This document shows, one piece after another, positions 1 through 9,409 of a stretch of DNA of 64,000 bases (the first letter of the stretch is position 1; each line of letters opens with the position of its first letter). The position numbers and the translations under genes are program-made. The DNA comes from CAVQMC01 sp963713505 (lineage in GTDB: Bacteria > Bacteroidota > Ignavibacteria > Ignavibacteriales > Ignavibacteriaceae), in contig CAVQMC010000022.1 in assembly GCA_963713505.1 (NCBI GenBank), positions 186,001 through 250,000 of the forward strand. The letters are read 5' to 3'. Under the pieces are notes generated by a model. That model was not told the origin of the DNA. It saw nothing but the letters and a program-made list of their open reading frames with translations, and did not search any database.

Positions 1-118
1 GAAATAAAGAAGTTATTATTATTTTTTTAGGATTATCTAAAACCAGTTTACGTGCAACCGCACTTCCTACTAAACCAAATCCTCCTAGAACCAATACTGT
101 TTTGTTCTGTAAATCCAT
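1..118 (-). CDS. NAD(P)-binding Rossmann-fold protein (epimerase/dehydrogenase-like), N-terminal part
   Basis: Only the first 39 codons are in the window; the gene continues past position 1. The protein opens with a beta-strand followed by GGFGLVGSAV, a G-x-x-G-x-x-G dinucleotide-binding loop at residues 12-18, as in extended short-chain dehydrogenases and NAD-dependent epimerases. A purine-rich GGGGAAAT sits just upstream of the ATG (position 118 on the minus strand) and supports this start. It is divergent from the PTS gene that follows. The substrate cannot be told from this fragment; a saccharopine-dehydrogenase-like enzyme is an alternative. The fold assignment is fairly safe, the function is not. 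Confidence 0.65.
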   Translation of the reverse strand, partial: MDLQNKTVLVLGGFGLVGSAVARKLVLDNPKKIIITSLF

Positions 119-282
119 AGTATTTCCCCGTAATAAGTAAATAAATATATACTTCAAAATTACGGTAAACTTTTCAGCGAGGCAATGTTTATCGGAACAA
201 AAAATAATAGACTTTTTTTAAGTGAAAATCCGGTGTATTGGAAATCAAATCTAATTTTAATTAAAAAATAAAATACAATAAA

Positions 283-311
283 TTGCTTAACAAAAATTTC
301 ATTGTTAAATT
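283..311 (+). promoter_or_regulatory. Candidate promoter upstream of the PTS EIIA gene
   Basis: TTGCTT (283-288) and TAAATT (306-311) are separated by 17 bases in the AT-rich 246-base gap between two divergent genes. The match to a sigma-70 style promoter is modest and such pairs occur by chance in AT-rich DNA. No other structure was seen in the gap 119-364. Confidence 0.3.
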
Positions 312-364
312 ATAATTCTATTTTAAAATATTTAATATTCAATTTGAAATTCTGGTGATAATCG

Positions 365-835
365 ATGAAAGTAGCCGATCTTCTTAATGAAAAAGTAATA
401 ATTGCAGATTTAAAGAGCCGGGAAAAAATAGGCGTGATTAACGAAATGATTGATCTATTTAAGGGTGATGCGAGAATAAGAGATCTTGAAAAGGTTAAGA
501 ATTCCGTTCTTGAAAGAGAAAAAATTATGTCTACCGGTGTTGGAAAGGGTTTTGCAATTCCACATGGAAAAACTAATGCTGTAAATGAAATTTTGGCTGC
601 TTTCGGAAAAACCAAAGACCCAATTGATTATCAATCTTTAGATAATAATCCTGTTAACCTTGTTTTTCTTTTAGTTGGAAAAGATAATCTGGTTAGTACC
701 CATATAAAACTTTTAAGCAGAATTTCCCGTATGATGAATAAAGATGAATTCAGAGATCAATTAATAAATGCCGAAACTAAACAGGAAATTTTAGAACTTT
801 TCAAAAAAGAAGAAGAAAATTATTTTGAAGTTTGA
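365..835 (+). CDS. PTS sugar/nitrogen EIIA domain protein (PtsN-like)
   Basis: A 156-residue single-domain cytoplasmic protein of the mannitol/fructose/PtsN type EIIA family (PTS_EIIA_2). The active-site signature FAIPHGKT is at about residues 63-70, with His67 the predicted phosphohistidine that would receive phosphate from HPr or NPr. The C-terminal half carries the usual LLVGKDNLVSTHIKLLSRIS helix region. No EIIB or EIIC transporter subunit lies nearby, so a regulatory role like PtsN is more likely than sugar uptake; this is inference. It starts at ATG 365 after a TGGTGAT stretch and is followed by a 145-base gap before hisS, so it may be transcribed alone. Confidence 0.85.
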   Translation: MKVADLLNEKVIIADLKSREKIGVINEMIDLFKGDARIRDLEKVKNSVLEREKIMSTGVGKGFAIPHGKTNAVNEILAAFGKTKDPIDYQSLDNNPVNLVFLLVGKDNLVSTHIKLLSRISRMMNKDEFRDQLINAETKQEILELFKKEEENYFEV

Positions 836-980
836 TTAATAAGTTAATTCCTACCGCTAAAATTCATCTTCTGTACAAATTTATATCTATCTTTTAAAAG
901 TTATTTAATATCTTTATAAATTCAATTATTTTTAATTTTTAAAAATATTTCACCGGTATTTACACAATTTGGTAATAATA

Positions 981-2234
981 ATGATTAAAGCAATTACAGG
1001 TACAAAAGATATTTTACCCGCCGAAAATCCGAAATGGAAATATTTAGAAAATATAATATACTCAGGTTTTTACAGATTTTAATTACAAGGAAATCAGAAC
1101 TCCAGTTTTTGAAGAAACTTCTCTTTTTGCACGCAGTATTGGAGAAGAAACCGATATAGTCGGCAAGGAAATGTATACTTTTCTTGATAGAAGCGAAACC
1201 AGCATAACATTAAAACCCGAAATGACGGCAGGAGTTGTTCGCGCATTTGTTGAACATTCTTTGGGAAAACAGCAGCCGCTCAATAAACTTTATTACATTT
1301 CTCCGATGTTCAGGCAGGAGAGGCCGCAAGCCGGCAGGCTTAGACAATTTCATCAGTTCGGTGCAGAAGCAATAGGAAGTACTTCTCCTTTGCTTGATGC
1401 AGAAATGATTATAATGGTTTATGAGATTTTAAAAGACTCGGTTTAAAAGATTTAACTGTAAAAATAAATTCTCTCGGCGTTCCTTCTTCCAGAGAAAATT
1501 ATAAAGAATTACTTAAAAAATTTTTGGAAGATAAAAAAGATAAATTATCAAACGACAGCAAAAGAAGATTAGACAAAAACATTTTAAGAATTTTTGACAG
1601 CAAAGATGAAAATGATCAAAAGATTATGAAAGATGCTCCATTGCTTATTAATTATTTAGATGAAGAAAGTAAAAACGATTTTGAAATTGTAAAAAATGCT
1701 TTGAAAAATGTTAATATTCCTTTTGAGATCGATCCTACTTTGGTAAGAGGATTAGACTACTACACAAAAACCACTTTCGAAATTGTAAGCGGAAAAGTCG
1801 GTTCGCAAAGTGCATTGTGCGGCGGCGGAAGATACGATCTTCTTGTTCAGGAACTTGGCGGTGATCCGACTCCCGGAGTTGGATTTGCAGCCGGAATTGA
1901 AAGAATTCTGCTTGCCTGCGAAAATGAAAATTCATTCACTCTTCCTCATGAAAATATTGATGTTTATTTAATAAGATTGGATAAAGATTTAACCTCTGAA
2001 GTATTTAAATTGGCGGCGGAATTAAGAACCAATAATTTTATAGTTGAAATGGATTATCTGGATAAAAGTGTAAAAGCTCAAATGAGAGAAGCAAATAAAT
2101 TAAATGCAAAATTTGTTCTTTTTGTAGGAGGCGATGAATACAAAGAAGGTAAATTCAATTTGAAAAAAATGGAAACAGGTGAACAGAAACAAATTCCAAT
2201 AACTGAAGTTAAAAATTCCATAAACAATTTTTGA
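981..2234 (+). CDS. hisS: Histidyl-tRNA synthetase (two frame changes)
   Basis: Charges tRNA-His with histidine in the cytoplasm. The reading starts at ATG 981 (MIKAITGTKDILPAE, the usual HisRS opening). Class II motif 2 is seen as RQERPQAGRLRQFHQFG, the histidine-binding motif as LVRGLDYYTKTTFE and GGGRYD, and motif 3 as GVGFAAGIERILL; an anticodon-binding domain follows. Full length is about 417 residues, normal for the family. The frame changes near 1064-1068 (one base too many; the corrected reading gives SVFTDFNYKEIRTP) and near 1436-1441 (one base missing; the corrected reading gives KDLGLKDLTV). The two changes compensate. Because the gene is essential and every motif is intact, a sequence error is the likeliest cause. 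Confidence 0.88.
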
Positions 2235-2265
2235 AATTAGCTAATTAGCCCCGGAGAAATTATTA

Positions 2266-3156
2266 ATGTATCCTGAATTATTTAAAATAGGTCCTTTTAC
2301 AGTTTACAGTTACGGTTTGATGCTTGGTATTGCATTTATAATTGCAAGCTGGCTTTTAAATAAAGAAGTTGAAAGAAAAAAACTTGATCCGAATGTTGGA
2401 ACGGAAATTACTTTGCTTGCAATTATTTTTGGAATTGTCGGAGCAAAGTTATTCAGTTTGTTTGAGAATTGGGATGCATTTTTAAAGAATCCAATTGGTA
2501 TGGCTTTTTCTCCCGGCGGTTTAACTTTTTACGGCGGATTAATTTTAGCAATTATAGCAATTTGGATTTATGTCAGAAAGAAAAAAATTCCATTTCTTGT
2601 TATTGCCGATGCAACTGCTCCTTCATTAATACTCGCTTATGGAATCGGAAGAATCGGATGTCAATTAGCAGGGGACGGTGATTATGGTTTGCCGACAAGT
2701 TTACCATGGGGAACAAATTATTCTAACGGAACAGTTCCTCCTTCGGTGGCCTTCAGTGATCCCGGGGTACTTCATCATTTCCCCTGGATTGCAAAAGCAT
2801 TTCCAAACGGAGTTCCAAACAATACTCCACTTCAACCAACTCCAATTTATGAATTTCTTTTGGCATTAATTATCTTTTTTATTTTGTGGAAATTCCGTAA
2901 AAAAGATTGGATGGACGGAAAACTTTTCATGCTGTATTTAATTTTGGCAGGATTGGAAAGATTTTCAATTGAATTTATTAGATTAAATCCCAGACTTTTA
3001 TTTAATCTTACCGAAGCTCAATTGATTTCTGTTGTAATGATGGTGGCCGGCACAATCGGATTTATTTATTTAACTAAAAATAAAAATCTTAAAAAATTCG
3101 TTCCGCCTCCCATAAAAACTGAAACGGGCAAAAAAGGCAAACGTGCTTCTGCGTAA
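2266..3156 (+). CDS. lgt: Lgt-family prolipoprotein diacylglyceryl transferase, variant signature
   Basis: A 296-residue polytopic inner-membrane protein of the Lgt family, which transfers diacylglycerol from phosphatidylglycerol to the lipobox cysteine of prolipoproteins. Seen here: YSYGLMLGIAF near the N-terminus, GGLTFYGGLI at about 84-93, GRIGCQLAGDGDYG at about 128-141 and a late IEFIRLNPR. Compared with E. coli Lgt (HGGLIG; GRLGNFINGE), the histidine position reads Tyr89 and the GRxGN asparagine reads Cys132, so key positions differ. This GCQL-GDGD type is a recognisable sub-family in this part of the tree, and its activity may differ. Start ATG 2266 has GGAGA 5' of it; it follows hisS after 31 bases. 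The tail is lysine-rich. Confidence 0.8.
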   Translation: MYPELFKIGPFTVYSYGLMLGIAFIIASWLLNKEVERKKLDPNVGTEITLLAIIFGIVGAKLFSLFENWDAFLKNPIGMAFSPGGLTFYGGLILAIIAIWIYVRKKKIPFLVIADATAPSLILAYGIGRIGCQLAGDGDYGLPTSLPWGTNYSNGTVPPSVAFSDPGVLHHFPWIAKAFPNGVPNNTPLQPTPIYEFLLALIIFFILWKFRKKDWMDGKLFMLYLILAGLERFSIEFIRLNPRLLFNLTEAQLISVVMMVAGTIGFIYLTKNKNLKKFVPPPIKTETGKKGKRASA

Positions 3157-3190
3157 ATAATTTGATTTAGTTTTTATCGGATAAAATTTC

Positions 3191-3216
3191 TAATTTATTA
3201 TCTAAATAATAAATTA
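3191..3216. repeat. Perfect AT-rich hairpin ahead of rlmB
   Basis: TAATTTATTAT (3191-3201) and ATAATAAATTA (3206-3216) are an exact 11-base inverted repeat around CTAA. It lies between the Lgt-family gene and rlmB, just upstream of the CCGGGGTG ribosome-binding stretch. There is no T-tract after it, so it is not a standard terminator; it may be a weak mRNA structure, or chance in AT-rich DNA. Confidence 0.5.
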
Positions 3217-3234
3217 CTTCCCGGGGTGTATTAA

Positions 3235-3984
3235 ATGAACCTTATTATAGGAAGAAAACCTGTACTTGAAGCAATAAATTCAGGTGAAGAAATTGATCAG
3301 GTTTTTATTCAATACGGACAGCAGGGTTCAATTATCAAAGCCATTCAAGTTGCTGCAAGAAAAAGAAAAATTAAATGTTCGCTTGTTTCTCCCGATAAAT
3401 TTAAAAGTCTCAGCAGAAATTCAAATACACAGGGCGTTGCAGCGAAAAAATTAGATCAAAAATTTTCTAATTTGGATGAAGTTATAACAGCATCTCAAAA
3501 AGATAAATTCCCATTAATACTATTACTTGATTCTATTCAAGACACGCATAATCTTGGAGCAATTTTGCGAACTGCAGAATGCAGCGGAATTAAAGGAGTT
3601 GTTGTTAGCAAACACAATAGTGCTCCCATAAATGAAACCGTTATTAAAACTTCAACGGGTGCCTCCGAACATTTAATGATAGCAGTGGCGAACAATTTAA
3701 AGAATACTATTTCCGAATTAAAAGAAAAAGGTTTCTGGATTGTAGGTTCTTCACTTGAATTGTCATCATCTGCTAAACCGGTTTCAAAAGTATATACGGA
3801 ACTTGATTATAAAATGCCTGTTGCTTTAGTTTTAGGCAATGAAGAAAAAGGAATTAAAAGAATAATTGCAGAAAATTGTGACTTTCTTGTAAAGATCCCC
3901 ATGAAAGGTAAAATACAATCGTTAAATGTTTCCGTAGCCGCCGGGATCTTGCTGTTTGAAATATTAAGACAAAGAAATTCTTAA
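3235..3984 (+). CDS. rlmB: 23S rRNA 2'-O-ribose methyltransferase, TrmH/RlmB family
   Basis: A 249-residue SpoU-class methyltransferase. An L30e-like substrate-binding domain (about residues 3-80, opening IIGRKPVLEAI) is followed by the knotted SpoU catalytic domain. The three SpoU motifs are clear: DTHNLGAILRTAE, VLGNEEKGI and IPMKGKIQSLNVSVAAGI. Family members such as RlmB methylate G2251 in the peptidyl-transferase loop of 23S rRNA using S-adenosylmethionine; the exact nucleotide here is inferred from similarity. It starts at ATG 3235 behind CCGGGGTG. The next gene begins 19 bases after its stop and may be co-transcribed. Confidence 0.9.
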   Translation: MNLIIGRKPVLEAINSGEEIDQVFIQYGQQGSIIKAIQVAARKRKIKCSLVSPDKFKSLSRNSNTQGVAAKKLDQKFSNLDEVITASQKDKFPLILLLDSIQDTHNLGAILRTAECSGIKGVVVSKHNSAPINETVIKTSTGASEHLMIAVANNLKNTISELKEKGFWIVGSSLELSSSAKPVSKVYTELDYKMPVALVLGNEEKGIKRIIAENCDFLVKIPMKGKIQSLNVSVAAGILLFEILRQRNS

Positions 3985-4003
3985 AAATTAAGTTTAATAA
4001 TTA

Positions 4004-5017
4004 ATGATTATATTAAATCTTTTTAGATCTAATATGAAATCCTTATTAAAAGCATTACGATATTTGTTTTTGTTATTCTTAATTATTTTTATAAACAATT
4101 GTAATGCTCCACGCACCAATCCTTTAGATCCGAATAACCCTGATTATAATTTATCTGTTATAGAAGGAACAGTAAAAAGAATAAGCTTTCCCAATAATCC
4201 TATATCAGGCGTAAATGTTTCATGGGAAAATGAAGATATAACTGTTGTAACAAACAGCAGCGGATATTTTGCTTTAGAAAATATAAAACGCGATAACGGC
4301 TGGCTTGTTTTTAATAACCAGAATTATTTTATTGATTCGGTTTTTGTTAATTGGAACGGAAGGCAAAAAGTAAATCTTCAAGCAGGATTAAATGCTGTTC
4401 CAAAACTCGATAGTTTACAAATTTATAGTATTATAATTAATAAATTTCAATTTGCTCAAGTATCTGAGATATATGTCGGCGCACATGTTTCGGATTTGGA
4501 CGGGGAAAATGATATTGATTCCGTTTTTGTGGGCAGCACTGATTTACACTTCAAAAAATTATTAGTTTATAATCCCGTAACAAAATTTTACGAAGGAACT
4601 TTTACACCTACGGATTTAAACATTGGCTCACTGGAAGAAATAATCGGACATGAACTGCATATTCTTGTAAAAGACTTAAACGGCAGATGGCAGGATGTTG
4701 GAGCAGGAAACTTAAAAAGAGTAATTAAAGAAGAAATAGAAACAAGTTCTCCAATAAACAATCAAACTGTAACACCGCCGATTACTTTGAAATGGAAAAG
4801 ATTTACGCCGGGATTTGATTTTAAATTTTTAGTTCAAATTTATACTGATCAAAGTCCTCCTGAATTAATTTGGGAAAAAAATAATGTTCCGCCTGATTCA
4901 ATTTCAACTCAGGTAACTGCACTAATTCCAAGCGGAGAATATTTTTGGGTAATTTGGTCAATTGATAATTTTAACGACAGAAGCCGTTCAAAACCGGCTT
5001 CATTTAATATTCAATAA
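4004..5017 (+). CDS. Secreted lipoprotein with carboxypeptidase-regulatory-like domain
   Basis: A 337-residue predicted lipoprotein. A signal segment rich in Leu/Ile/Phe ends in FINNC, a loose lipobox, followed by APRTNPLDPNNPDYN, a phrase typical of Ignavibacteria surface lipoproteins. Residues of about 50-110 look like a carboxypeptidase-regulatory/CNA-B beta-sandwich (EGTVKRISFPNNPISGVNV, then SSGYFAL); the C-terminal part resembles a fibronectin type III fold ending with SGEYFWVIWSIDNF. ATG 4034 (MKSLLKAL) gives a more normal signal peptide than ATG 4004 and may be the true start; neither has a strong ribosome-binding site. It stops 8 bases before the sigma-54 regulator, so a shared operon is likely. 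No catalytic motif was seen, and the function is unknown. Confidence 0.75.
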   Translation: MIILNLFRSNMKSLLKALRYLFLLFLIIFINNCNAPRTNPLDPNNPDYNLSVIEGTVKRISFPNNPISGVNVSWENEDITVVTNSSGYFALENIKRDNGWLVFNNQNYFIDSVFVNWNGRQKVNLQAGLNAVPKLDSLQIYSIIINKFQFAQVSEIYVGAHVSDLDGENDIDSVFVGSTDLHFKKLLVYNPVTKFYEGTFTPTDLNIGSLEEIIGHELHILVKDLNGRWQDVGAGNLKRVIKEEIETSSPINNQTVTPPITLKWKRFTPGFDFKFLVQIYTDQSPPELIWEKNNVPPDSISTQVTALIPSGEYFWVIWSIDNFNDRSRSKPASFNIQ

Positions 5018-5025
5018 AGCTAATT

Positions 5026-6510
5026 ATGATAAAAGATTTAACAGATTTTAGTCAAATAAAGGAACTTTCTAAAGAGCAGTTTGAAGCTTTATACAAAATA
5101 AGCGAGGCACTGAATTCTGTGGAATATCAGGCTAAATTAATTGAGCATGTTTTGGATTTAATAATTGATGTTATCAATGCTGATAGAGCTCTTTTTGTAA
5201 AATATAATTCAGGTTCAAAAGATTTTAATATAATTTCTGCAAGAAATATTAAAAGAGAAAACATTTCCGATATATCAAAATTTTCATCAGGAGTTTTACA
5301 GCAGGTTATCGAAACTAAAAAATCCATTTTATATCATGATGTTCAGCATGATCCGAAAGTATCTCAATTTGAGAGTGTTCAAATTCATAATATTAAATCT
5401 GTAATTGGTGTTCCGGTTTTAATGAATAAAAAAATATGGGGAATAATTCTAGCCGACAGTCAGACAAATCGTAAAGAATTTAATGATGAAAACCTTGTCT
5501 TCTTAAACTTCTTTTCCAATTTAGTTGCACTTGCGTTGGATAGAATAATTGAACTGGAAAAATTAAATGACGAAAACCAAATTCTAATTAATAAACTTCA
5601 GTACAGTGAAAAAATTCCAAATATGATCGGCGAAAGTAAACCGATGCGTGAATTGGCAAAATTAATACATAAAGTTGCCAGAACAAATGCAACAGTTTTA
5701 ATATTGGGTGAAAGCGGTACCGGAAAAGATTTAGTTGCTAAAGCAATTCATTCATTAAGTAAAAGAAACGATAAACCTTTCATTGCACAATTTTGCGGAA
5801 ATATTCCTGAATCACTTTTGGAAAGTGAATTGTTCGGATATAAAAAAGGAGCTTTTACAGGGGCCGACTCCGATAAAAAAGGCTTGCTTGAAGTTTCGGA
5901 TAACGGTACGTTATTTCTAGATGAAATTGCTGAAATTTCCGCATCTGTACAAACAAAATTACTTAGAGTTATAGAAAATAGAGAAATAATTCGAGTTGGT
6001 GACACGCAAGTAAGAAATGTAAATTTAAGATTGTTGGCTGCAACTAATAAAGATCTTAAAGAGTTTGTAAAAGAAGGAAAATTCAGAGAAGATCTTTTTT
6101 ACAGATTGAATGTTTTTCCGATTAAACTTCCGCCTTTAAGAGAAAGAAAAGGCGATATTCCATTGCTCGCAGATAATTTCTTAAAAGAATTAGGCGGCAA
6201 GGATTATTCTTTTGAAAGTTCCTCAATAAAAAAAATGGAAAAGTATTTTTGGCCCGGGAATGTTAGACAATTATTAAATGTAATTAACCGGGCTGTAATT
6301 TTAAGCGACTCAAAAAAAATTGAAGAAGACAAAATTATTTTTGAAGAAGAAAAAGACCTTGAAGATTTTTCAGGTACTTTAAAAGAATTTGAAAAAAAAA
6401 TCCTTTTAAAAAGATTAAAAGAATTCGACGGCAATAAAACTTTAACTGCAAAATCTTTAGGTGTTTCCGTAAGATGGATTCAATTAAAAATGAAAGAAAT
6501 TGAAAAATAA
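5026..6510 (+). CDS. GAF-domain sigma-54-dependent transcriptional activator
   Basis: A 494-residue bacterial enhancer-binding protein. The N-terminal GAF sensor domain spans about residues 20-170. The AAA+ ATPase follows: Walker A GESGTGKD (about 228-235), the sigma-54 contact loop GAFTGA (275-280), Walker B TLFLDE (295-300) and FREDLFYRLNVFP. A short Fis-type helix-turn-helix ends the protein (TAKSLGVSVRWIQLKMKEI). It should bind upstream activator sites and open sigma-54 promoters when the GAF domain senses a small ligand or redox signal; the ligand is unknown. No phospho-receiver domain is present. It lies 8 bases after the lipoprotein gene and 8 bases before a Ser/Thr kinase gene, so coupling to that kinase is plausible. 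All ATPase motifs are intact. Confidence 0.92.
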   Translation: MIKDLTDFSQIKELSKEQFEALYKISEALNSVEYQAKLIEHVLDLIIDVINADRALFVKYNSGSKDFNIISARNIKRENISDISKFSSGVLQQVIETKKSILYHDVQHDPKVSQFESVQIHNIKSVIGVPVLMNKKIWGIILADSQTNRKEFNDENLVFLNFFSNLVALALDRIIELEKLNDENQILINKLQYSEKIPNMIGESKPMRELAKLIHKVARTNATVLILGESGTGKDLVAKAIHSLSKRNDKPFIAQFCGNIPESLLESELFGYKKGAFTGADSDKKGLLEVSDNGTLFLDEIAEISASVQTKLLRVIENREIIRVGDTQVRNVNLRLLAATNKDLKEFVKEGKFREDLFYRLNVFPIKLPPLRERKGDIPLLADNFLKELGGKDYSFESSSIKKMEKYFWPGNVRQLLNVINRAVILSDSKKIEEDKIIFEEEKDLEDFSGTLKEFEKKILLKRLKEFDGNKTLTAKSLGVSVRWIQLKMKEIEK

Positions 6511-6518
6511 TTTTACAA

Positions 6519-8084
6519 ATGGGAAGCTCCAAAGAAATATTGTTCGACAAATTTGAAGTTATAGAATGTCTTAAAAAAGATGAACATACAGGTGTTTATC
6601 TGGCAGATCATATTTATTTAGGAAAAAAGATAATCCTAAAAACCTTAAATACAAAAACAATTGGTGATAAAGAAAAAATCGGGAGGTTTCAGAGAGAAGC
6701 AAAAATATTAGCAAAACTGGATCATCCGAATATTATTAAAGTTTTAGACTTCGGTACTTACGAACAGTTCTTTTACATTTCATTTGAATATTTTGAATCA
6801 AATAATTTAAGATACCTAATAAAAGATAATAACTTAACCGAAATTCAGAAGAAACAATTAGTTATTCAAATATTAAAAGGATTAAATTACGCTCACTTGA
6901 ATCATATTATTCACAGAGATATAAAACCTGAAAATCTTTTAGTAAATAATAAATTAGAATTAAAGATAAGTGACTTTGGTTTAGCGTTTTCAGAAAATGA
7001 TAATTTTGTAACTAATACTTATTCAATTGTCGGAACTCCGAGTTATATGTCGCCTGAGCAGATAAGCGGACAAATAGTTAATGAAAAAAGCGATTTGTTT
7101 TCGGCTGGGATTGTAATTTATGAAATATACTGCGGAAAAAATCCTTTCTTAGGTAAAGATGCCGGCGATAGTATAAACAAAATAATAAACTTTGATAAAA
7201 ATGATGTTTCATTTGATCAAAATATTTTTCCTGAAGATATAATAAATCTTTTAAACAAGCTGCTGGAAAAAAATCAGAATAAAAGACCGGAAAGTGCCGG
7301 AATCGCTTTAAAATTATTAAACATAATTGTAAATGAAACAAAACTTTCAAAAAAGAAAACTATATTCGGTAAAAGGATCATTCCGGCTGTAGTTGTAATT
7401 TTTATTATATCAATGTTATTAGTCTATCTGAATGTTTCTTACAGCGGTAAGGAGCAAAAGCCAATAAAAGGAAATAATAATATTGCAGAGAACAAAAAAG
7501 ATGAACTAAAACAAGATTCAAATTTAGTAAATAACAAAATGACGAATTCATCCGAAAATAAAAAGATAAATACAAAAGTCGATCCGGTTCAAAAAAAAGA
7601 AAATACAATTCCGGAAAAGTTATTGGCTGAAAAAGTTAATAGTAAAACAATCCAATACGGTGAATTTAATATTGAATGTAATCCGTGGGCTAAGGTGATA
7701 ATAGACTCGGTTAATTATGAATCAACTCCGCTTAAAGAAAATGTTAAACTAGCTGCCGGTAGACATTTATTAAAACTTATACATCCAAATTATCCGGTTT
7801 ATTCACATAGTATTTATATCGAACCTGGTTTATTAAACAATATGAAAATCAATTTAGATACTTTATTTGGTTATTTGAACTGCAGTATTTTTCCATGGGG
7901 AAACATTTATATTGATGGAAATTATAAAGGCCAAACTCCTTTATTAAATCCTATTGCATTAAATCCCGGTAAACATGAATTAATTTTAAAAAATCCCGAA
8001 TATGATAATTTTAAAAAGGAAATAAACGTTAATAAAAGTGATACCATATTTTTTAATTATAATTTTAAAGACGGACTCAATTGA
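6519..8084 (+). CDS. Membrane serine/threonine protein kinase with C-terminal PEGA domains
   Basis: A 521-residue Hanks-type kinase. The kinase domain covers about residues 10-270: candidate ATP-binding Lys41 in IILKTL, catalytic loop IHRDIKPENLL (HRD at 132-134), DFG at 152-154 and TPSYMSPEQ in the activation segment. The glycine-rich loop is weak. One membrane helix (about 287-306, IIPAVVVIFIISMLLVYL) is followed by a Lys/Asn-rich linker and two PEGA-like modules (GEFNIECNPWAKVIIDS and GYLNCSIFPWGNIYIDG) predicted outside the membrane. It would phosphorylate cytoplasmic targets in response to envelope cues. Eight bases separate it from the upstream sigma-54 activator gene, making that regulator a candidate partner (inference). 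Confidence 0.9.
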   Translation: MGSSKEILFDKFEVIECLKKDEHTGVYLADHIYLGKKIILKTLNTKTIGDKEKIGRFQREAKILAKLDHPNIIKVLDFGTYEQFFYISFEYFESNNLRYLIKDNNLTEIQKKQLVIQILKGLNYAHLNHIIHRDIKPENLLVNNKLELKISDFGLAFSENDNFVTNTYSIVGTPSYMSPEQISGQIVNEKSDLFSAGIVIYEIYCGKNPFLGKDAGDSINKIINFDKNDVSFDQNIFPEDIINLLNKLLEKNQNKRPESAGIALKLLNIIVNETKLSKKKTIFGKRIIPAVVVIFIISMLLVYLNVSYSGKEQKPIKGNNNIAENKKDELKQDSNLVNNKMTNSSENKKINTKVDPVQKKENTIPEKLLAEKVNSKTIQYGEFNIECNPWAKVIIDSVNYESTPLKENVKLAAGRHLLKLIHPNYPVYSHSIYIEPGLLNNMKINLDTLFGYLNCSIFPWGNIYIDGNYKGQTPLLNPIALNPGKHELILKNPEYDNFKKEINVNKSDTIFFNYNFKDGLN

Positions 8085-8145
8085 AACAAATGAATGGTAT
8101 AATTATTGGTTAACTAATTTATATAAACTAAAATATTGATTTAAA

Positions 8146-9408
8146 ATGAAAAAGATTTTTATACTAATTATACTATGCTCAAATATTTTCTATGCTCAGC
8201 AAGGTCAATGGGAAGTTGTCGATGAAATGCCATGGCCGGTTGCCAATGCAGATGCTTGTGTTGATAATGGAAACATTTATATTGTCGGAGGCTACTCAGA
8301 TTCGACCCAGGGAAATGTAAACTGGATTTTAAAATATAATTCTTATATAAAATTGTGGAAACATATATCGCAAATGAATTTTAAAAGAATAGGCCTTGTC
8401 GCCGGCAGAACAATAGATTCGGCTTATTATTTGGGTGGTGTTATAGACACAACTGCAAATACAGAAACAATGGAAAGCTGGGGATTTTCCGATGCCCCTG
8501 TTATAAGTAATTACAATCTGCAGTTTGATAGAACAAATGCAACCGGTTTAATCAATAATGACAATTTTTATATAATCGGAGGCAATCCTTCAATCTCAAG
8601 AAGCAGTAACATTCCTTACATTATTGAATACAATGTAACTTCAAGAAATATTACGTATTCTTCGGATACTTTATTTACTGATGGAACTTTGCCGGAACAG
8701 CAAATGTCTGTATTGCAGGGGAGTGATATATTAATTTTCGGAGGAGTTCTAAACGGCATTTCACAAAAAATATATAAGTTTAATACAATATCACATTCAT
8801 TTGAAATACTGCCGTTGAATCTTTTAACACCTCGAGCGGCAGGCAGAGCTGTTTATGTACCTGAAACTGGAGAAATTTATATAATCGGAGGATACAATGA
8901 ACAGGATGCCGCATTAAGTTCGGTTGAAATTCTTAAAAGAAACGGAAACAGTTATACAATTGAAAAAGGTCCGTCGTTAAATTATCCTAGGAAAAATTTT
9001 GTGGCCGCTGATATTAACGGAGCAATTTATGTTATAGGAGGCTACGATGAATCCGATAATGTTATACCTCAAGTAGAAAAATTGTTTGCAACTATTACAA
9101 ATATAGTGGAGGATAATAAAAATGTAATAAATGATTTTAAACTTGAACAGAATTATCCAAATCCCTTCAATCCATCAACAAGAATTGACTTTTCCGTTAA
9201 TAAAAAGAGTTTTTTAAATTTGGAAATTTTTAATATTCAAGGTGAACATATTAGAAGCCTGACAAAAGGAGTATACTTAAAAGGAGATTATAATTTAAAT
9301 TGGGACGGTAAAAACGATAAAGGTATTTCTGTACCGAGCGGGGTTTATTTATACAGGCTTTCTACGGATCAATTCAATGATGTCAAAAAAATGATCCTTT
9401 TAAGATAA
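8146..9408 (+). CDS. Kelch-repeat protein with T9SS sorting domain
   Basis: A 420-residue secreted protein. The signal peptide (MKKIFILIILCSNIFYAQ) is followed by five or six kelch blades seen as GNIYIVGGYS, NFYIIGGNP, DILIFGGVL, EIYIIGGYN and AIYVIGGYD, so a beta-propeller is expected. The C-terminus is a type A T9SS sorting domain (QNYPNPFNPSTRIDF, then SGVYLYRLSTDQFNDVKKMIL), which targets the protein across the outer membrane to the surface. Only one base separates its stop from the next ATG, so the two are probably co-transcribed. Ligand and role are unknown; adhesion or glycan binding would fit kelch propellers but this is inference. Confidence 0.88.
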   Translation: MKKIFILIILCSNIFYAQQGQWEVVDEMPWPVANADACVDNGNIYIVGGYSDSTQGNVNWILKYNSYIKLWKHISQMNFKRIGLVAGRTIDSAYYLGGVIDTTANTETMESWGFSDAPVISNYNLQFDRTNATGLINNDNFYIIGGNPSISRSSNIPYIIEYNVTSRNITYSSDTLFTDGTLPEQQMSVLQGSDILIFGGVLNGISQKIYKFNTISHSFEILPLNLLTPRAAGRAVYVPETGEIYIIGGYNEQDAALSSVEILKRNGNSYTIEKGPSLNYPRKNFVAADINGAIYVIGGYDESDNVIPQVEKLFATITNIVEDNKNVINDFKLEQNYPNPFNPSTRIDFSVNKKSFLNLEIFNIQGEHIRSLTKGVYLKGDYNLNWDGKNDKGISVPSGVYLYRLSTDQFNDVKKMILLR

Positions 9409-9409
9409 T

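Noticed and set aside
310..615. Minus-strand open frame over the PTS EIIA gene
   Set aside because: Complete overlap with a well-supported family gene, no ribosome-binding site and no recognisable domain; a shadow.
1064..1441. Programmed frameshifting in hisS
   Set aside because: There is no slippery heptamer with downstream structure, and two opposite changes in one gene fit sequence errors better.
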